NCBI GenBank assembly: GCA_038207585.1 | Contig: JBBQZP010000033.1 | Span: 1-37,253, forward strand | Reading direction: 5' to 3' | Length of the DNA stretch: 37,253 bases | Origin: JBBQZP01 sp038207585 | Lineage (GTDB): Bacteria > Pseudomonadota > Alphaproteobacteria > Rhodobacterales > Rhodobacteraceae | Shown here: one piece after another, positions 15,748 to 24,343 of the stretch | How the letters are laid out: each line of letters starts with the position of its first letter | Numbering within the stretch: the first letter of the stretch is position 1 | Made by a program: the position numbers and the translations under genes | Notes under the pieces: model-generated | What the model saw: the letters and a program-made list of their open reading frames with translations, nothing else | Databases searched by the model: none | Told to the model about the DNA's origin: nothing

Positions 15748-17775
15748 TCAAGCGGTTTCTGACGCGTCCGGCACGGCATGGGCCACGCGCGGGCGGCCCG
15801 AGGCGGTGACGGTCACCGTTGCCTCGATGAACATCGGTTGCCCCTCCACACTCGCTTCGCGGATTGTGCGCTGCGCGCTTAGCACCACCGCATCGGCCCC
15901 CGCACGGGCGGCCCGCGCGCTGGCCTCGGACGACAGCGCCGCCTCCATAGCGTCAAGGGCGGCGTCGCGGGTGGCAAAGGTCTGCAATCCGGTTGCCAGA
16001 TGCGCCACAAACCGGCCGACGCCGGGGCTGGACACAAGACCCGTCGCGCGCTGCGACACTTGCCCCACCACAGCGCCAATCGCATTGGCGACGCCCGCAT
16101 GTTCGGGCAGGATCATCTGCGACCCCAGCCGCTGCCCCACCGCCGGATAGTAGTAAGGGGCCGAAGCGCCAAGCCCGATCACCGGAACGCCAAGCCGCAG
16201 CGTTACCTCAAGAATTCCACGGTGCGCGTTCAACCCGGCCACGGTCAGCGGGTGGCGGGCAAGCGTCGCGGACGCTTCATCCGCAAAACCCGCATCCTCG
16301 CCAAAGGCCGCTTCCAGCAGGCAATCGACGGTCTGCGCGGTCAACTGGTCAACAATCGCCTGCGCAAAAGCGTGCGGGTCAGTCGCAAACCGATCACCCT
16401 TGCCGTTGCGCCTGCGCCCCAGCAACCGCACCGCCTTTTCGGCAGCCAACGCATCCCACACCGCAACGCCGCCCAGAACGTGGCTTGCATCCGACGGGGT
16501 GACGCCCGAAACCATCACCAATCCGCGCGCCACCAACCGCTCCATCGCGGCCACCTCAAGGCGCGAGGTCATCGGCTGCGCCAGCGGCATCGGCCCGGTG
16601 ATGCGCGCCAGAAGCGTCGCCTCACGCGCGGAAAGCCCGCCGGTCTGGCCGCCCATCGGGATCACAAAGCGCCCGTCAAATTCACCTACCGCATCGGCGG
16701 AAAGGGCGCGGTCAAGTGCGGCATGCACCATCGCGCCGTGATCCACCGCCATCAGCGCCACGGGGATCAAACGCCGGGGGCCAAGGCGCAGGCCGCCCAG
16801 CAGCCCTTCGGTGATCAGATGCACCTCGCTGTCGCCGCCCAGACCCGTGGTGCGCATCGCCACCGCCTCGACCATGGTGCGAAAGCCGCCGACGCGGGCA
16901 CCTTCGGGGTCAATCTCTGGCAGGCCACCGCGCAGCAGCGCCACGTCTGTTGTAGTGCCGCCAATGTCGGACACCAACGCATCCGTGGCTCCGGTCAGCC
17001 AGCGCGCGCCCACAATGCTGGCGGCGGGGCCGGAGAGGATCGTTTCAATCGGACGTTCGCGCACCATCGCGGCTGAGATCAGCGCCCCGTCGCCCCGCAC
17101 CACCATCAGGGGCGCGTCAATGCCGATGGCCGCCAGATGCCGCTCGCACGCCGCAACCAGCCGGTCGATCATTCCGATCAGGCGGGCATTCAGAACCGCC
17201 GTCAAAGCGCGTTTGGGGCCGTTCAGGTTCGCCGAAAGCTCGTGGCTGCAGGTCACCGGGCGCGCGGCCACGCGGCGGATCAGATCACGCGCGGCCAACT
17301 CGTGCGCGGGGTTTCGGGTGGCAAAGCGCGCCGCCACGGCGAACCCCATGACCTGATCGCCAAGGCCCGTCACCGCAACCTGCAGCGCCGCCATATCCAG
17401 CGCCGCCGCCTCACCGCCCGCATGATTGTGCCCGCCCGCCAGCCGGATCACCGGATCGCCGCCCAACGCCTCGGTCAGCCCGCCCCGCTCCAGATCGCCC
17501 TGATCGAAGCCGATGAACACCAGCGCCACGCGCCCGCCCTGCCCCTCGACCAGCGCATTCGTGGCCAGCGTGGTTGACAGTGACACCATCGCCACCTCGC
17601 GCGCGGCAACCCCCGCCTGCAACAGCGCCGCATCTACCGCACGCCCGATGCCGTCAGCCAGATCGCCGCGCGTGGTCAGGGATTTGGCCGATCCTACCAC
17701 CCGCGTCGCCGCCTGATCCACGATCACCGCGTCGGTATAGGTGCCACCGGTATCGACGCCCAGAAAATATGTCAT
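15748..17775 (-). CDS. Hydantoinase/oxoprolinase family protein, HyuA-like
   Basis: A 675-residue protein of the HyuA family, the ATP-using subunit of N-methylhydantoinases and acetone or acetophenone carboxylases. The N-terminal hydant_A domain starts FLGVDTGGTYTDAVIVD (first phosphate motif) and has STTLATNALVEGQGGRVALV. The hydantoinase A core contains VVRGDGALISAAMVRERPIE, LSGPAASIVGARWLTG and VSDIGGTTTDVALLRGGLPE (second phosphate motif), plus GGQTGGLSAREA. Characterised relatives need a HyuB partner, which is absent here on either side, so the substrate is open. Position next to ureide-producing purine genes hints at a cyclic-ureide substrate, but tRNA-Met and 10 kb separate them, so this is weak. 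It lies 53 bases downstream of rpoN in the same direction. Confidence 0.85.
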   Translation of the reverse strand: MTYFLGVDTGGTYTDAVIVDQAATRVVGSAKSLTTRGDLADGIGRAVDAALLQAGVAAREVAMVSLSTTLATNALVEGQGGRVALVFIGFDQGDLERGGLTEALGGDPVIRLAGGHNHAGGEAAALDMAALQVAVTGLGDQVMGFAVAARFATRNPAHELAARDLIRRVAARPVTCSHELSANLNGPKRALTAVLNARLIGMIDRLVAACERHLAAIGIDAPLMVVRGDGALISAAMVRERPIETILSGPAASIVGARWLTGATDALVSDIGGTTTDVALLRGGLPEIDPEGARVGGFRTMVEAVAMRTTGLGGDSEVHLITEGLLGGLRLGPRRLIPVALMAVDHGAMVHAALDRALSADAVGEFDGRFVIPMGGQTGGLSAREATLLARITGPMPLAQPMTSRLEVAAMERLVARGLVMVSGVTPSDASHVLGGVAVWDALAAEKAVRLLGRRRNGKGDRFATDPHAFAQAIVDQLTAQTVDCLLEAAFGEDAGFADEASATLARHPLTVAGLNAHRGILEVTLRLGVPVIGLGASAPYYYPAVGQRLGSQMILPEHAGVANAIGAVVGQVSQRATGLVSSPGVGRFVAHLATGLQTFATRDAALDAMEAALSSEASARAARAGADAVVLSAQRTIREASVEGQPMFIEATVTVTASGRPRVAHAVPDASETA

Positions 17776-17828
17776 TCACGCTGCCCCAAGACTTTCCCGC
17801 GTCAGTTACCGGAAATAACCGGCGCAGG

Positions 17829-19154
17829 TCAGTGCTGTGGGCGACTTTTCCTGTCGCGTCCCGACATTTCCGCAACCATGCGACGCCGCCGCCGATGCGC
17901 CGGGGGAATGTTCAGCAACTCGCGGTATTTGGCCAGCGTGCGCCGGGCGATGACATAGCCGCGCTCTGCCAGAAGAGCGACCAGAGCCGCATCACCCAAG
18001 GGTTGCGCCGGATCTTCCGCCCCGATCACCTGCGCCAGCACCGCCCGCACCGCAGCCGCCGAGGCCCCGGCCTCGCCCGCCACCTGCCCCGAAAAAAGCG
18101 CGCGCAGCCACCAGGTTCCGCGCGGCGTATCCACCGCCGTGCCCGCCACGACGCGGCTGATCGTGCTTTCATGCAGCGACAGCGCCATCGCCACCTCGTC
18201 CATCGTCAGGGGCTGCAACGCCGCAAGCCCCCGGTTCAGCGCGGGTTCCTGGCACCGCAGGATTTCTCTGCCAACCCGCAGCAGCGTTGCATTCCGCATC
18301 TCGACCATGTGTCGCAGATCACGGGCAGCGGACCAAGCCGCGCGGGCTTCATCGGTCTGCGGCGGCTGATCGGGGGCATTCAGCCGCAGGGCCGGAAGGG
18401 CCGAGTTGTTCAGCGCCACCTCCCACCCCGCAGCGCCACGCGTCGCCACAAGATCGGGTTCACGCACCGGGGCTGCCGCCTGATCGAACTGCGCGCCGGG
18501 CTTTGGGTCAAACCGCCGCACGATCCGCAAGCGCAGCGTCACGGCCTCGATGCTTGCGTCACACTGCCGGGCAAGAAGCCCCATATCGCCTGTCATCACC
18601 AGATCAAGATGCTCCAGAACGCAGGACATCACCGGGTCATACTGCCCGGATTCGATCGCCTGCAATTGCAGACATTCCGCCAAGGACCGCGCGAAAAGCC
18701 CCGTGGGTTCGATTTGTTGCAACCGGGCAAGTACCGCCTCTACCTCGGCGGTGGTGGCGTTTGCGGCGGCGGCAATCCTGTCCAATGGCACCCCGATCCA
18801 GCCCGAGGGTTCCAGCGCATCGGCAAGGCCGATGGCAATTTGGCGCGCGCGCCCGGCGGGAAACATCGCGTCAATCGCCTGCATGACATGCGCCATCAGG
18901 CTGGGGGCCGCCATCTGGCCAAGCGGATCATGCGGGCCATCGCCGGTCTGGGCGAACGCGGTGTTCCACCTTGGCAGCCAGTCCGACCCTGTCGCCGCAT
19001 CCAGCGTCAGATAAGGGTTGTCTGCCGCCTGTTCCTCCAGATACCGGTTCAGCCCCGCCGCATCGGTCTGCAACAGCCGGATCGAGCCCGCCAGCGACAG
19101 GTTCAGTTGCAGCCGCTGGCTTTGTTGCAGCGTGATGCGCGATCTGGGTTTCAT
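17829..19154 (-). CDS. rpoN: RNA polymerase sigma-54 factor RpoN
   Basis: Alternative sigma factor recognising -24/-12 promoters and needing an ATP-driven activator. From the chosen ATG at 19152-19154 the protein has 441 residues. Region I is Gln/Leu-rich: RITLQQSQRLQLNLSLAG then SIRLLQTDAAGLNRYLEEQA. The core-binding domain is central, a helix-turn-helix lies around DEVAMALSLHESTISRVVAG, and the C-terminal RpoN box reads ARRTLAKYRELLNIPPAHRR, the diagnostic ARRTxAKYRE motif. Starts at 19199 (ATG) or 19205 (GTG) would add a basic lead not seen in most homologues, and no site has a strong ribosome binding sequence, so the start is uncertain. The gene stands outside the common rpoN neighbourhood (no hpf or ptsN nearby). 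It is divergent from the selD fusion. Confidence 0.92.
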   Translation of the reverse strand: MKPRSRITLQQSQRLQLNLSLAGSIRLLQTDAAGLNRYLEEQAADNPYLTLDAATGSDWLPRWNTAFAQTGDGPHDPLGQMAAPSLMAHVMQAIDAMFPAGRARQIAIGLADALEPSGWIGVPLDRIAAAANATTAEVEAVLARLQQIEPTGLFARSLAECLQLQAIESGQYDPVMSCVLEHLDLVMTGDMGLLARQCDASIEAVTLRLRIVRRFDPKPGAQFDQAAAPVREPDLVATRGAAGWEVALNNSALPALRLNAPDQPPQTDEARAAWSAARDLRHMVEMRNATLLRVGREILRCQEPALNRGLAALQPLTMDEVAMALSLHESTISRVVAGTAVDTPRGTWWLRALFSGQVAGEAGASAAAVRAVLAQVIGAEDPAQPLGDAALVALLAERGYVIARRTLAKYRELLNIPPAHRRRRRMVAEMSGRDRKSRPQH

Positions 19155-19247
19155 GCCGGTCCGGTTCTGCCGCGACTGTGACCGCCGCCCCCTCGTCATT
19201 GCCACAAGCGGCGGCTAGAGTCACCGGGGCGTTGCGTTGGGGATGGA

Positions 19248-21455
19248 ATGGCGGGTAACATGACAGATGCGGATTGGCCATTCGTACGCGATCTGGTGCT
19301 GATCGGTGGCGGGCATGCGCATGCTTTGGTGCTGCGCAAATGGGCGATGAACCCTTTGGCGGGCGCGCGGCTGACCGTCATCAACCCCGGCCCCGTGGCC
19401 CCCTATACCGGCATGTTGCCTGGCCACATCGCGGGCCATTACCGCCGGGATGAGATGATGATCGACCTTGTGGCGCTGGGCCGGCTGGCAGGGGCGCGGC
19501 TGATCCTTGACCGCGCCGTGGGCATTGATCGCGCAGCCCGCCGGGTGCTGCTGGCAGGGCGCGGGCCGGTGGCCTATGATGTGGCGTCGGTCGATATCGG
19601 AATCGGGTCGGACCTGCCTGCGCTGCCGGGGTTCAATGACCACGCCGTTGCCGCAAAACCGCTTGGCCCGTACGCCGCGAAATGGGACGCGTTTCTGGAC
19701 ACAGCCCCGCAAGCCCCCCGCCTTGTGATCATCGGTGCAGGGGTGGGCGGGTGCGAACTTGCCATGGCCTCGGCCTACCGCCTGCGCACCATGGGCCGCA
19801 CCCCCGATATCGTGGTGCTGGAACGGACCGGCGAGGCGCTGCGCGGGGTGGGTGCGCGCGCCCGGCAGACTCTGCTGGCCCGGATGCAGGCCTTGGGAGT
19901 GCGGCTGATCACCGGGGCAGAGCCGGTGCGGATCTTGGCGGACGCGGTGGAACTGGTGGGTGGCAAGGTGCTGCCTTCGGATTTCACCCTGTCGGTGGCA
20001 GGCGCGCGGCCGCAAGGCTGGCTGGCGGACACGGGCCTTGATCTGACGGATGGGTTCATCACCATCAGCCCGACGCTGCAGACCTCGGACCCTGCCATCT
20101 TTGCCGCCGGAGATTGCGCGCATATGGCCTTTGCGCCGCGCCCCAAGGCCGGGGTGTTTGCGGTGCGCCAAGCGCCGTACCTGACCCACAACCTGCGCGT
20201 GGCCCTGATCGGCACCGGCCCGATGCGCCGCTATGCGCCGCAGCGCGATTACCTGAAGCTGATCTCGACGGGCGACAAAACCGCAGTGGCCGACAAGCTG
20301 GGCCTGCGGATTGGCGGCGCGTGGCTGTGGTGCTGGAAAGACCGCATCGACCGCGCCTTCATGGACAAACTGGCCGATGCCCCCGCGATGCCACGCCCCG
20401 CCGTGCCTGCGCAATCCGCGCGCGGGTTGGCGGCGGCAATGGGTGCTGCCCCGATGTGCGGCGGCTGCGGGGCCAAGGTCGGCGCGGTTGATCTGGCGCA
20501 TGCTTTGGCGGGCCTGCCCGCGCCATGCCGCGCTGATGTGCTGTCGGGCCGGGGCGACGACGCGGCGATCCTGCGCCACGGGCAGGGGTTGCAGGTCATC
20601 ACCACCGACCATCTGCGCGCTTTCACGCTCGACCCTGCGCTGATGGCCCGCATCACCGCCGTGCATGCGCTGGGCGATATCTGGGCGATGGGGGCAGCGC
20701 CGCAAACCGCGCTGGCGCAGATCACCCTGCCCCGCATGTCGCCCGCCCTGCACGCAGCAACCCTGCACGAGATCATGGCAGCGGCGGCGGATGTGTTCAC
20801 CGCAGCCGGGGCCGATATCACCGGCGGGCATACATCGGTTGGCGCGGAACTGACCATCGGCTTTACGGTAACCGGCCTTGCCGACAGGGCGATTGCCAAG
20901 GCGGGCGCACGGCCCGGCGATGCGCTGATCCTGACCAAACCGCTTGGCACAGGCACAATTCTGGCCGCCGAAATGGCCCGCACCCCCGTGGCAGGCCTGA
21001 TGCTGGGCGAGGTGGTGGCCGCAGCCTATGCCAGCATGACGCAACCCCTTGGCGACGCGGCAGCGATCCTTGCCCCCCATGCCCACGCGATGACCGATGT
21101 GACAGGCTTTGGCCTTGCCGGGCATCTGCTGGAAATCCTTGAGGCATCGGGCTGTGCCGCCGACCTGACGCTCGACGCCATCCCGCTGCTGCCGGGGGCC
21201 GAGGCTCTGGCGAAAGCGGGTACGGCATCCACCCTGGCACCTGCCAACCGTCTGGCGGTGCAGGGCCGCATTGACGCCTCTGAAAGCCCCGCCGCAGCAC
21301 TGCTTTACGATCCGCAAACCGGGGGCGGCTTGCTGGCGGCTGTTCCGGCGGAAATGGCTGAAGAATGCCTTGCCGCCCTGTTACACGCAGGCTGCACCGC
21401 CGCAATCATCGGCCATGTCACCGCAGGCCCGCCCCGTCTGCGCGTCAGCGGCTAA
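19248..21455 (+). CDS. selD: Selenide, water dikinase SelD fused to an N-terminal FAD/NAD(P) oxidoreductase
   Basis: A 735-residue two-part protein. Residues ~15-385 form an NDH-2/SQR-like pyridine nucleotide-disulfide oxidoreductase: FAD-binding LVLIGGGHAHALVLRKW, second Rossmann motif VIIGAGVGGCELAMASA, and a late flavin motif PAIFAAGDCAHM. From ~400 on is SelD, which makes selenophosphate from selenide and ATP: MCGGCGAKVG holds the essential Cys and Lys (the nearby Cys19 of E. coli is Ala here), then LSGRGDDAAIL, AVHALGDIWAMGAAPQTA, GGHTSVGAELTIGF, DVTGFGLAGHLLEI and LLYDPQTGGGLLA. The oxidoreductase part may supply reduced selenium; this is inference. GGGGA lies just before the ATG; an alternative ATG at 19260 exists. 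The 3' end overlaps the mnmH 3' end by 11 bases, convergently. Confidence 0.94.
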   Translation: MAGNMTDADWPFVRDLVLIGGGHAHALVLRKWAMNPLAGARLTVINPGPVAPYTGMLPGHIAGHYRRDEMMIDLVALGRLAGARLILDRAVGIDRAARRVLLAGRGPVAYDVASVDIGIGSDLPALPGFNDHAVAAKPLGPYAAKWDAFLDTAPQAPRLVIIGAGVGGCELAMASAYRLRTMGRTPDIVVLERTGEALRGVGARARQTLLARMQALGVRLITGAEPVRILADAVELVGGKVLPSDFTLSVAGARPQGWLADTGLDLTDGFITISPTLQTSDPAIFAAGDCAHMAFAPRPKAGVFAVRQAPYLTHNLRVALIGTGPMRRYAPQRDYLKLISTGDKTAVADKLGLRIGGAWLWCWKDRIDRAFMDKLADAPAMPRPAVPAQSARGLAAAMGAAPMCGGCGAKVGAVDLAHALAGLPAPCRADVLSGRGDDAAILRHGQGLQVITTDHLRAFTLDPALMARITAVHALGDIWAMGAAPQTALAQITLPRMSPALHAATLHEIMAAAADVFTAAGADITGGHTSVGAELTIGFTVTGLADRAIAKAGARPGDALILTKPLGTGTILAAEMARTPVAGLMLGEVVAAAYASMTQPLGDAAAILAPHAHAMTDVTGFGLAGHLLEILEASGCAADLTLDAIPLLPGAEALAKAGTASTLAPANRLAVQGRIDASESPAAALLYDPQTGGGLLAAVPAEMAEECLAALLHAGCTAAIIGHVTAGPPRLRVSG

Positions 21456-22506
21456 GACCAAGCGCCGCAACCTCGGCCTCTACCCGCCCGGTCAGCGCCT
21501 CAAGCCCCGCATCATCCAGCCTGTCCGCCGCAACCTCACGCCACGCGGCCCCCATCCGGGCGCGGTGGCGGCCATACCGGGGGTCGTAATGCTGCACCAT
21601 CAGGTCTTCGGCCAGATCGCGGAACGCGCCGCGCGTGGCCAATGCCTGCCAGTGCGCAATCACCTCGGCGGCATGCAGGGGCCGCAAAAGCGAGATCACC
21701 CGTCGCAACCGGTCCGCATCTGCCGAAAGGTCGGCGTAAGCCCGCACCAGATAGTCGGCCCGCGCACCAACCGAGGCTGAAATCGCCACACGGGGGGCCG
21801 CAACCATCGCCTTCCACAATTCGGGCGGCACGCGGCACTCGCCGATCTTGGAGCTTTCCGCCTCCACCACCACAGGCCGCGCCGGATCAAGCGCCAGCAG
21901 CGCCATTGCAAGCGCTGTCTCGAACGCCTTTTGCGACGGCTGCCCGCCCGGCATCGCGCCAAAAAGCGAGCCGCGATGCCGCGCCAACCCCTCCAGATCA
22001 ATCACCTGCACGCCGCGCAGGGCCAGACGGGCCAGAACGTCGGTTTTCGCCGTGCCGGTATTGCCATCCAGCACGACCACCGGGCTGGCCACGAGCGTGT
22101 CATAAAGGGCCAGCACGACCAGCGCGCGAAACGCCTTGTAGCCCCCCGCAATCACATCGGCGCGCCAGCCGACCTGGCTCAGGATCATCGCGAAAGACCC
22201 CGACCGCTGCCCGCCGCGCCAGCAATAGACCAGCGGTTTCCATGCGCCACCCTTGTCGGCAAGCGGCCCCTGCAGATGCGCCGCTGCATTGCGCGCCACC
22301 AGCGCAGCCCCGAGTTTACGGGCCGTGAACGGGTTCACCTGCTTGTAAATCGTGCCAACCTCGGCCCGCTCCGCATTGCTTAAAACCGGCAGGTTGATGG
22401 AACCCGGCACATGATCCTCGGCCCATTCGGCCGGGGAACGCACGTCGATGATGTCATCGAAACCGTGGTTGAAAATCTGTGACAGAGCGGTCAGGGTGAT
22501 CGGCAT
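21445..22506 (-). CDS. mnmH: tRNA 2-selenouridine synthase MnmH (SelU)
   Basis: Uses selenophosphate from SelD to replace sulfur by selenium at the wobble uridine of certain tRNAs. The 353-residue protein has an N-terminal rhodanese domain (DDIIDVRSPAEWAEDHVPGS, catalytic Cys in LVYCWRGGQRSGSFA) and a C-terminal P-loop domain (VVLDGNTGTAKTDVLARL) followed by LEGLARHRGSLFG, VVVEAESSKIGECRVPPELW and VQHYDPRYGRHR. The P-loop is GNTGTAKT, close to the common GxTGxGKT. The ATG at 22504-22506 has a G-rich AAAGGGGGG upstream; a much longer frame to 22650 would overlap the neighbouring DUF1287 gene and is rejected. It converges on selD, so the two selenium genes share a 3' boundary. Confidence 0.95.
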   Translation of the reverse strand: MPITLTALSQIFNHGFDDIIDVRSPAEWAEDHVPGSINLPVLSNAERAEVGTIYKQVNPFTARKLGAALVARNAAAHLQGPLADKGGAWKPLVYCWRGGQRSGSFAMILSQVGWRADVIAGGYKAFRALVVLALYDTLVASPVVVLDGNTGTAKTDVLARLALRGVQVIDLEGLARHRGSLFGAMPGGQPSQKAFETALAMALLALDPARPVVVEAESSKIGECRVPPELWKAMVAAPRVAISASVGARADYLVRAYADLSADADRLRRVISLLRPLHAAEVIAHWQALATRGAFRDLAEDLMVQHYDPRYGRHRARMGAAWREVAADRLDDAGLEALTGRVEAEVAALGLSR

Positions 22507-22549
22507 GCCCCCCTTTACCCCATGCCCCCTGCCGCCGAAAGCCACCTTC

Positions 22550-23149
22550 ATGCGCGCCTTTGCCCTTCTGCTGTGCCTGGCCCTGCCCGCCCATGCCGAT
22601 GTCGCCCCGATGATCTCGGCCGCACGCGCGCAGGTTGGTGTCACCACCATCTATGACCCGGCCTATGTCGGCCTTGCGTTTCCGGGCGGCGATGTGGACC
22701 CCAGCCGGGGCGTGTGCACCGATGTGGTGATCCGCGCCTTGCGGGATGGCTGGGGGATTGATCTGCAACTGGCGGTGAACCGCGACATGAAGGCCGATTT
22801 CGCCGCCTATCCAAAAAGCTGGGGGCTAAAGACCACCGACCGCAACATCGACCACCGCCGCGTGCCCAATTTGCAAACGCTGTTCAAGCGGGTGGGGGCG
22901 GCGCTGCCCGTAACCTCGGACGCGGGCGCGTATCTGCCCGGCGATGTGGTCAGCATCCTGTTGCCGGGCAACCTGCCGCACATCGCCATCGTGTCGGACC
23001 GGCGCAGCGATGACGGCGCGCGCCCGCTTATCCTGCACAACGTCGGACGCGGGGCTGAAGAGGAGGATGCGTTGTTCGCGTGGCAGATCACCGGACATTA
23101 CCGGGCGAACGCGCAGGCTTTGGCGCGGCTGGAGAATCTGGGGCGCTGA
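22550..23149 (+). CDS. DUF1287 family exported protein, putative peptidoglycan-type hydrolase
   Basis: A 199-residue protein with a cleavable signal peptide (MRAFALLLCLALPAHA, cut likely after AHA). The mature part matches DUF1287: AARAQVGVTTIYDPAYV, FPGGDVDPSRGVCTDVVIRA, KSWGLKTTDRNIDHRRVPNL, AYLPGDVVSILLPGNLPHIA then IVSDRR. The Cys in GVCTDVV and the His in LPHIAIV have the spacing of an NlpC/P60-like Cys-His pair, suggesting a periplasmic amidase or peptidase, but no activity is established for the family as far as I know. GAAAG lies eight bases before the ATG. It is divergent from mnmH by 43 bases and converges with iolG across a repeat cluster. Confidence 0.85.
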   Translation: MRAFALLLCLALPAHADVAPMISAARAQVGVTTIYDPAYVGLAFPGGDVDPSRGVCTDVVIRALRDGWGIDLQLAVNRDMKADFAAYPKSWGLKTTDRNIDHRRVPNLQTLFKRVGAALPVTSDAGAYLPGDVVSILLPGNLPHIAIVSDRRSDDGARPLILHNVGRGAEEEDALFAWQITGHYRANAQALARLENLGR

Positions 23150-23162
23150 TGGCACGGTGATT

Positions 23163-23240
23163 TGCTGCGCAGCATTTGCCGGTTTGGCGCGCCGTGCAGA
23201 CAAAAATGCTGCGCAGCAATTCAAACCGGACTGCGCAGCA
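23163..23240. repeat. Cluster of TGCTGCGCAGCA palindromes with flanking inverted repeat
   Basis: TGCTGCGCAGCA occurs exactly at 23163-23174 and 23207-23218, and CTGCGCAGCA at 23231-23240. Between them CCGGTTTG (23179-23186) and CAAACCGG (23222-23229) form an inverted pair, so the block can fold into nested hairpins. It fills nearly all of the 101 bases between convergent genes and could serve as terminator or be a REP-like element. Confidence 0.75.
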
Positions 23241-23250
23241 TTTTCGGTGT

Positions 23251-24255
23251 TCAGCCCAGAATCTCGGTCATCTTCACCGCGCGGCCTTCCTTGATGGAAA
23301 GAAGCGCCGCCTCGGCCAAAGCCAGCGCCGCAAGCCCGTCTTCTCCCGAAGGCGAAGCTGCGGTCTTGCCACCCAAGGTCGAAATAAAGGATGCAATTTC
23401 AGCGGCATAGGCTTCGGTATAACGCGTCATGAAGAAACCATGCAGGGCCGGGCGGGTATAGCCTGTGGCCGTTGCCACCTCGATGCTGACCGGGCGCTGG
23501 TTTTCAGCGGCGACCGAGCCTTTAGCACCATGCACCTCGATACGTTGATCATAACCATAGGTAGCGCGGCGCGAGTTCGAGATGCTGCAATGTTTGCCCG
23601 ACGCCGTGATCAGCATGACCGAGCCGCTGTCATAATCGCCCAGCTTGCCGATTGCCGGGTCCACAAGGCACGAGGCCTGCGCCGATACGCTGTCAATCTC
23701 TTCGCCCAGAAGCCAGCGCGCCATGTCGAAATCATGGATCGTCATGTCGCGGAACATGCCGCCCGACCGAGTGATGTAATCGGCAGGCGGCGCGCCGGGA
23801 TCGCGGCTGATGATCGTTACCATTTCAACCGCACCAATCGTGCCCGCGTCAATCTCGGCCCGGACAGCACGGAAATGCGGATCAAAACGGCGGTTGAAGC
23901 CAACCATCAGGAACGCCTTTTCACGGCGCACGACGGCAAGACATTCCTTGACCCGCGCCAGGCTCAGATCAATCGGCTTTTCGCAAAACACGGCCTTTCC
24001 GGCCTTTGCAAAGCGTTCGATCAGATCGGCATGCGTGTCGGTCGGCGTGCAGATCACCACCGCGTCGATATCCCCGGCCGCCACAATGTCGTCAATCGAG
24101 CGGATGTCGCAGCCGTATTGCGCGGCGATAGCCTGCGCTGCGGCGGGCATTGCATCGGCCACCGCCACCAGCGTGGCCCCCGCATCACCCGTGATGGCCT
24201 TGGCATGCACCTTGCCGATGCGCCCCGCGCCAAGAAGCCCGAATCTGACCGTCAT
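23251..24255 (-). CDS. iolG: Inositol 2-dehydrogenase-like Gfo/Idh/MocA oxidoreductase
   Basis: A 334-residue NAD(P)-dependent oxidoreductase. The Rossmann motif is RFGLLGAGRIGKVHAKAI, the catalytic lysine lies in AVFCEKPIDLSLARV, and the C-terminal Gfo/Idh domain has FNRRFDPHFRAVRAEID, SGGMFRDMTIHDFDMARWLL with the substrate Asp/His, and GSVAAENQRP. These are characteristic of myo-inositol 2-dehydrogenase, which opens inositol catabolism. No other iol gene (iolBCDE) is present, so the substrate could be another polyol or sugar. AGGGCAAG precedes the ATG. Downstream it converges with the DUF1287 gene; upstream it follows ybbP in the same direction with 88 bases and a small hairpin between. 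Confidence 0.87.
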   Translation of the reverse strand: MTVRFGLLGAGRIGKVHAKAITGDAGATLVAVADAMPAAAQAIAAQYGCDIRSIDDIVAAGDIDAVVICTPTDTHADLIERFAKAGKAVFCEKPIDLSLARVKECLAVVRREKAFLMVGFNRRFDPHFRAVRAEIDAGTIGAVEMVTIISRDPGAPPADYITRSGGMFRDMTIHDFDMARWLLGEEIDSVSAQASCLVDPAIGKLGDYDSGSVMLITASGKHCSISNSRRATYGYDQRIEVHGAKGSVAAENQRPVSIEVATATGYTRPALHGFFMTRYTEAYAAEIASFISTLGGKTAASPSGEDGLAALALAEAALLSIKEGRAVKMTEILG

Positions 24256-24302
24256 CTTGCCCTCGTATCGCTGCGTGCCGGTTGATGCGGCACAGGTTTC
24301 GG

Positions 24303-24321
24303 CGGTGGCTTATCACCACCG
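24303..24321 (-). terminator. Possible weak terminator after ybbP
   Basis: CGGTGG (24303-24308) and CCACCG (24316-24321) form a perfect six-pair stem with a seven-base loop, about 25 bases past the ybbP stop. No T-tract follows on the minus strand, so termination is only a guess; it also lies in the likely leader of iolG. Confidence 0.3.
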
Positions 24322-24343
24322 ACGGGCTCTGGCGAGGGGGCGC

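Noticed and set aside
19221..21317. 698-codon minus-strand open frame opposite selD
   Set aside because: Antisense shadow of a GC-rich gene: residues are low-complexity Arg/His/Gly/Gln and no family is recognisable, whereas the plus strand encodes a full FAD-SelD protein.
22507..22650. N-terminal extension of MnmH
   Set aside because: The added residues are basic low-complexity and overlap the signal-peptide region of the divergent DUF1287 gene; the rhodanese domain starts right after the ATG at 22506.
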